Assembly (NCBI GenBank): GCA_964384965.1
Contig: CAYLLR010000002.1
Coordinates: forward strand, 1-40,080
DNA length: 40,080 nucleotides
From: GW2011-AR1 sp964384965
Lineage (GTDB): Archaea; Nanobdellota; Nanobdellia; Pacearchaeales; GW2011-AR1
Direction: 5' to 3'
Below the pieces are notes generated by a model. That model was not told the DNA's origin. It saw nothing but the letters and a program-made list of their open reading frames with translations, and did not search any database. A program made the translations under genes and the position numbers. Shown here piece after piece: positions 38,133 through 40,080 of this stretch (within the stretch, counting starts at the first letter, position 1; every line of letters starts with the position of its first letter).

Positions 38133-39896
38133 ATGGAAAGCAAAATAAGACAACCAATTGTGACAATAGCAGGACATGTGGACCATGGGAAAACCAGCAT
38201 CCTCGACTCACTTAGAAATTCCTGCGTTCAGGACGAAGAAGCAGGAGGAATAACCCAAAAAATTTCATTTACTTCCTATCCCATAGATAAATTAAAAGCT
38301 TCTTGTCCTTTAATCCAATCTTCCGGAATTGTTCTGAATATACCCGGGTTTTTACTAATTGACACGCCGGGGCATGCTGCATTCACGAATCTAAGAAAAA
38401 GAGGAAGTTCGCTTGCAGATTTGGCAATATTAGTTATTGACATAAATGAAGGAATAAAACCACAAACCGCTGAAGTAATTACCATCTTGAAGATGAACAA
38501 AATTCCCTTCATAATTGCATTAAATAAAATCGATAAAATTACTGGATGGAAAAAATTAGACGAAAATTTGAAAGTCTCAGTGGAGATGCAATCTGAAAGA
38601 ATAAAACAAGATTTTGATGAAAAATATTATACTCTCGTCGGAGCACTTCAGTCATATGGTTTAGAAACTGATTTATATTATAATATAAAGGATTTTACAA
38701 AGAAAATTGCAATGGTTCCTTGCTCGGCTAAAACAAAAGAGGGGATTCCAGAATTAATCATGGTACTTTGTGGATTAAGTCAGAAATTTTTAACAGAAAA
38801 GTTAAAATTACATTCTGAACCAAAAGGGGTTATGCTTGAAGTTAAAAAAGAAAAAAATACCCAATTTATTGAATCAATACTTTACGACGGAGAACTAAAA
38901 AAAAGCGACGAAATCGCGATAGCAAGTCTTGAAGGAAAACCAATAATTGCGAAGATAAGAATTTTGGAAGAGATTGAACCTCTTTGTGCGAAGTTTAGGA
39001 CAGTAAAAAAAGCAAAAGCATCGACGGGAATACGAATACAGCTCGTAGGCTCAAAAGAAATTTCTCCTTGTGGAAAGATAGAAATTCTTCCTGGAATGCC
39101 CTTTGTAAAATTTAAAAATAATTTAAAAGAAATTGAAAACCAATTTAAAAAAGAAGTTGGCGAATCAATAAAAACAGATAAACAAGGAATTATTGTAAAA
39201 GCAGATTCTCTCGGAAGTCTTGAAGCACTTTTAACCTTGTTAAAACAAAATAATGTTTCTGTTGTAAAGGCAGGAATTGGAAAAATAAATAAGGCCGATG
39301 CAATTTCTGCAAAAGCAAATTTAGAGATAAACGAAATGGATTCACTAATTGTTGGTTTTAATGTGGGAATTTGTGAAGGGGTAAATGAAATTTCTTCAAA
39401 AATAAAAATAATTACAAATGATGTTGTTTACAAAATTATTGAAGATTTAATTGATTGGAGAAAAGAAAAACAAATGGAAATTGAAAAGAAAAGATTAATG
39501 GGTTTATCAACAATTTGTAAATTAGAAGTTTTGCCTCAATATGTTTTTAGAAATACAAAACCTGCGATATTCGGGGTTAGGATAGTTGGAGGAAAATTAA
39601 TAAAAAATCTTCCGATTATAGATGTAGAAGAGAATAAAATTGGAAACATAAAAAATATTCAATCTGAACAAAAGTCAGTTGATGAGGTAAAAGAAGGCTC
39701 AGAAGTTGCAATTTCAATTCCAGGATTAAACTACGAAAGACAATTAAAAGGAAAAAAATTTCTTTATGTGAATCTTGGCGAATCTCAATTCAGAAATTTC
39801 AAAAAGAACAAGGATTTATTGACTCTCACCGAAATAAATATATTAAAAGAGATTGTTGAAATAAAAAGAAAAAAAAATCCCGAATGGGGAATATGA
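38133..39896 (+). CDS. infB: Translation initiation factor aIF5B
   Basis: The 587-residue GTPase has the normal length for archaeal IF5B. It starts MESKIRQPIVTIAGHVDHGK, with the P-loop GHVDHGKTS, switch region GGITQKI, G3 DTPGHAAF and G4 NKID. Domain II follows (about 230-335), then the conserved GIIVKADSLGSLEALLTLLK of domain III and the long helix plus domain IV to NPEWGI. It promotes initiator tRNA binding and subunit joining. No intein is present. An in-frame ATG at 38121 is four codons upstream; the TATA spacing favours 38133. Confidence 0.97.
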   Translation: MESKIRQPIVTIAGHVDHGKTSILDSLRNSCVQDEEAGGITQKISFTSYPIDKLKASCPLIQSSGIVLNIPGFLLIDTPGHAAFTNLRKRGSSLADLAILVIDINEGIKPQTAEVITILKMNKIPFIIALNKIDKITGWKKLDENLKVSVEMQSERIKQDFDEKYYTLVGALQSYGLETDLYYNIKDFTKKIAMVPCSAKTKEGIPELIMVLCGLSQKFLTEKLKLHSEPKGVMLEVKKEKNTQFIESILYDGELKKSDEIAIASLEGKPIIAKIRILEEIEPLCAKFRTVKKAKASTGIRIQLVGSKEISPCGKIEILPGMPFVKFKNNLKEIENQFKKEVGESIKTDKQGIIVKADSLGSLEALLTLLKQNNVSVVKAGIGKINKADAISAKANLEINEMDSLIVGFNVGICEGVNEISSKIKIITNDVVYKIIEDLIDWRKEKQMEIEKKRLMGLSTICKLEVLPQYVFRNTKPAIFGVRIVGGKLIKNLPIIDVEENKIGNIKNIQSEQKSVDEVKEGSEVAISIPGLNYERQLKGKKFLYVNLGESQFRNFKKNKDLLTLTEINILKEIVEIKRKKNPEWGI

Positions 39897-40080
39897 AATC
39901 CTCCCTAAAAATATAGACATTTTTCCAGAAAATTTAACATTTTCTTTTGGAATTTCCTTTGATATCCATTCAAATAATTCAACTGAAAAATTTTAATCTG
40001 TGATAATAAAATTTGGTTTAAGTATAAATCTTCTTCAATGATTCTTCATAACAAAATTACTTATTTTTGTACCCTTTCCA
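39897..40080. other. Window end without a supportable gene
   Basis: After the aIF5B stop there are short open frames on both strands (plus strand NIDIFPENLTFSFGISF to 39996; minus strand SVELFEWISKEIPKENVKF) but neither has a start codon with signals. A TATA-like AGTATAAAT at 40021-40029 could drive a gene beyond the window. Confidence 0.4.

Noticed and set aside
39884..39996. Short plus-strand frame overlapping the aIF5B end, and an opposite minus-strand frame
   Set aside because: Neither has a start codon in frame with signals; both translations look equally protein-like, which suggests chance.
1..40080. CRISPR array, insertion sequence or rRNA
   Set aside because: No regularly spaced direct repeats, no intact transposase with terminal inverted repeats and no rRNA-like sequence were seen on either strand.

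Overview
The window looks like a chromosomal piece of a small-genome archaeon. The markers are archaeal or archaeo-eukaryotic: a group II chaperonin (thermosome), ribosomal proteins uL16 (L10e), eL33 (L35Ae) and uS10, aIF5B, a PC4-like coactivator, a TrmB-family regulator, a Dph2 fragment and an intron-bearing tRNA-Tyr with the archaeal C1-G72 pair. The DNA is very AT-rich with short spacers, and TATA boxes are centred about 26 bases before many start codons, which implies mostly leaderless mRNAs. A few genes instead carry a GGTG-type ribosome binding site. Together with the many unrecognised small proteins this suggests a DPANN lineage (Pacearchaeota or Woesearchaeota-like); that placement is inference.

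Layout. 1-9.5 kb: acidic hypothetical proteins, a TIM-barrel protein with an endonuclease IV / sugar isomerase-like metal site, two related nucleotidyltransferase proteins (3.1 and 7.4-9.2 kb), a three-gene hypothetical operon, uL16 and eL33, and a Trm11/TrmG10-like RNA methyltransferase. 9.5-15.2 kb: tRNA-Val, tRNA-Gly, TatD, the thermosome, a membrane-anchored surface protein, gene debris and the split tRNA-Tyr. 15.2-21.8 kb: a TrmB regulator and a divergent gene around a clear palindrome, a membrane-anchored matrixin-like protease, a Cys-rich zinc-binding protein, a UvrD/Rep-type helicase and a reduced kinase-like protein. 21.8-25.9 kb: a PD-(D/E)XK-like protein and a block of secreted or membrane proteins, including a lytic-transglycosylase-like protein and an EF-hand-loop protein. 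26.3-28.1 kb: a 42-residue Cys-tailed peptide followed by a radical SAM/SPASM enzyme, then tRNA-Asp and a compact two-hairpin RNA candidate. 28.2-40 kb: SerRS, a CPA2 antiporter, uS10, PEP synthase, a membrane-anchored cyclophilin, PC4, a truncated Dph2 and aIF5B.

The most exciting item is the peptide plus radical SAM/SPASM pair at 26383-27818. It has the layout of a RiPP locus: a short peptide with an acidic, helical leader and a Cys/Gly/Asn tail (DACGCTGNSNCL), then a maturase with CX3CX2C and a complete seven-Cys SPASM pattern. I am not aware of a described peptide of this sequence, but no database search was possible.

The second theme is gene damage. Three reading frames break at 7-8 base homopolymers (22700, about 32577, 37136), and in each case removing one base restores a longer protein. 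This could be assembly over-calling or real slippage. Separately, dph2 is cut to its first ~98 codons, a 33-residue basic ORF has ATA where ATG is expected, and several spacers hold decayed coding frames.
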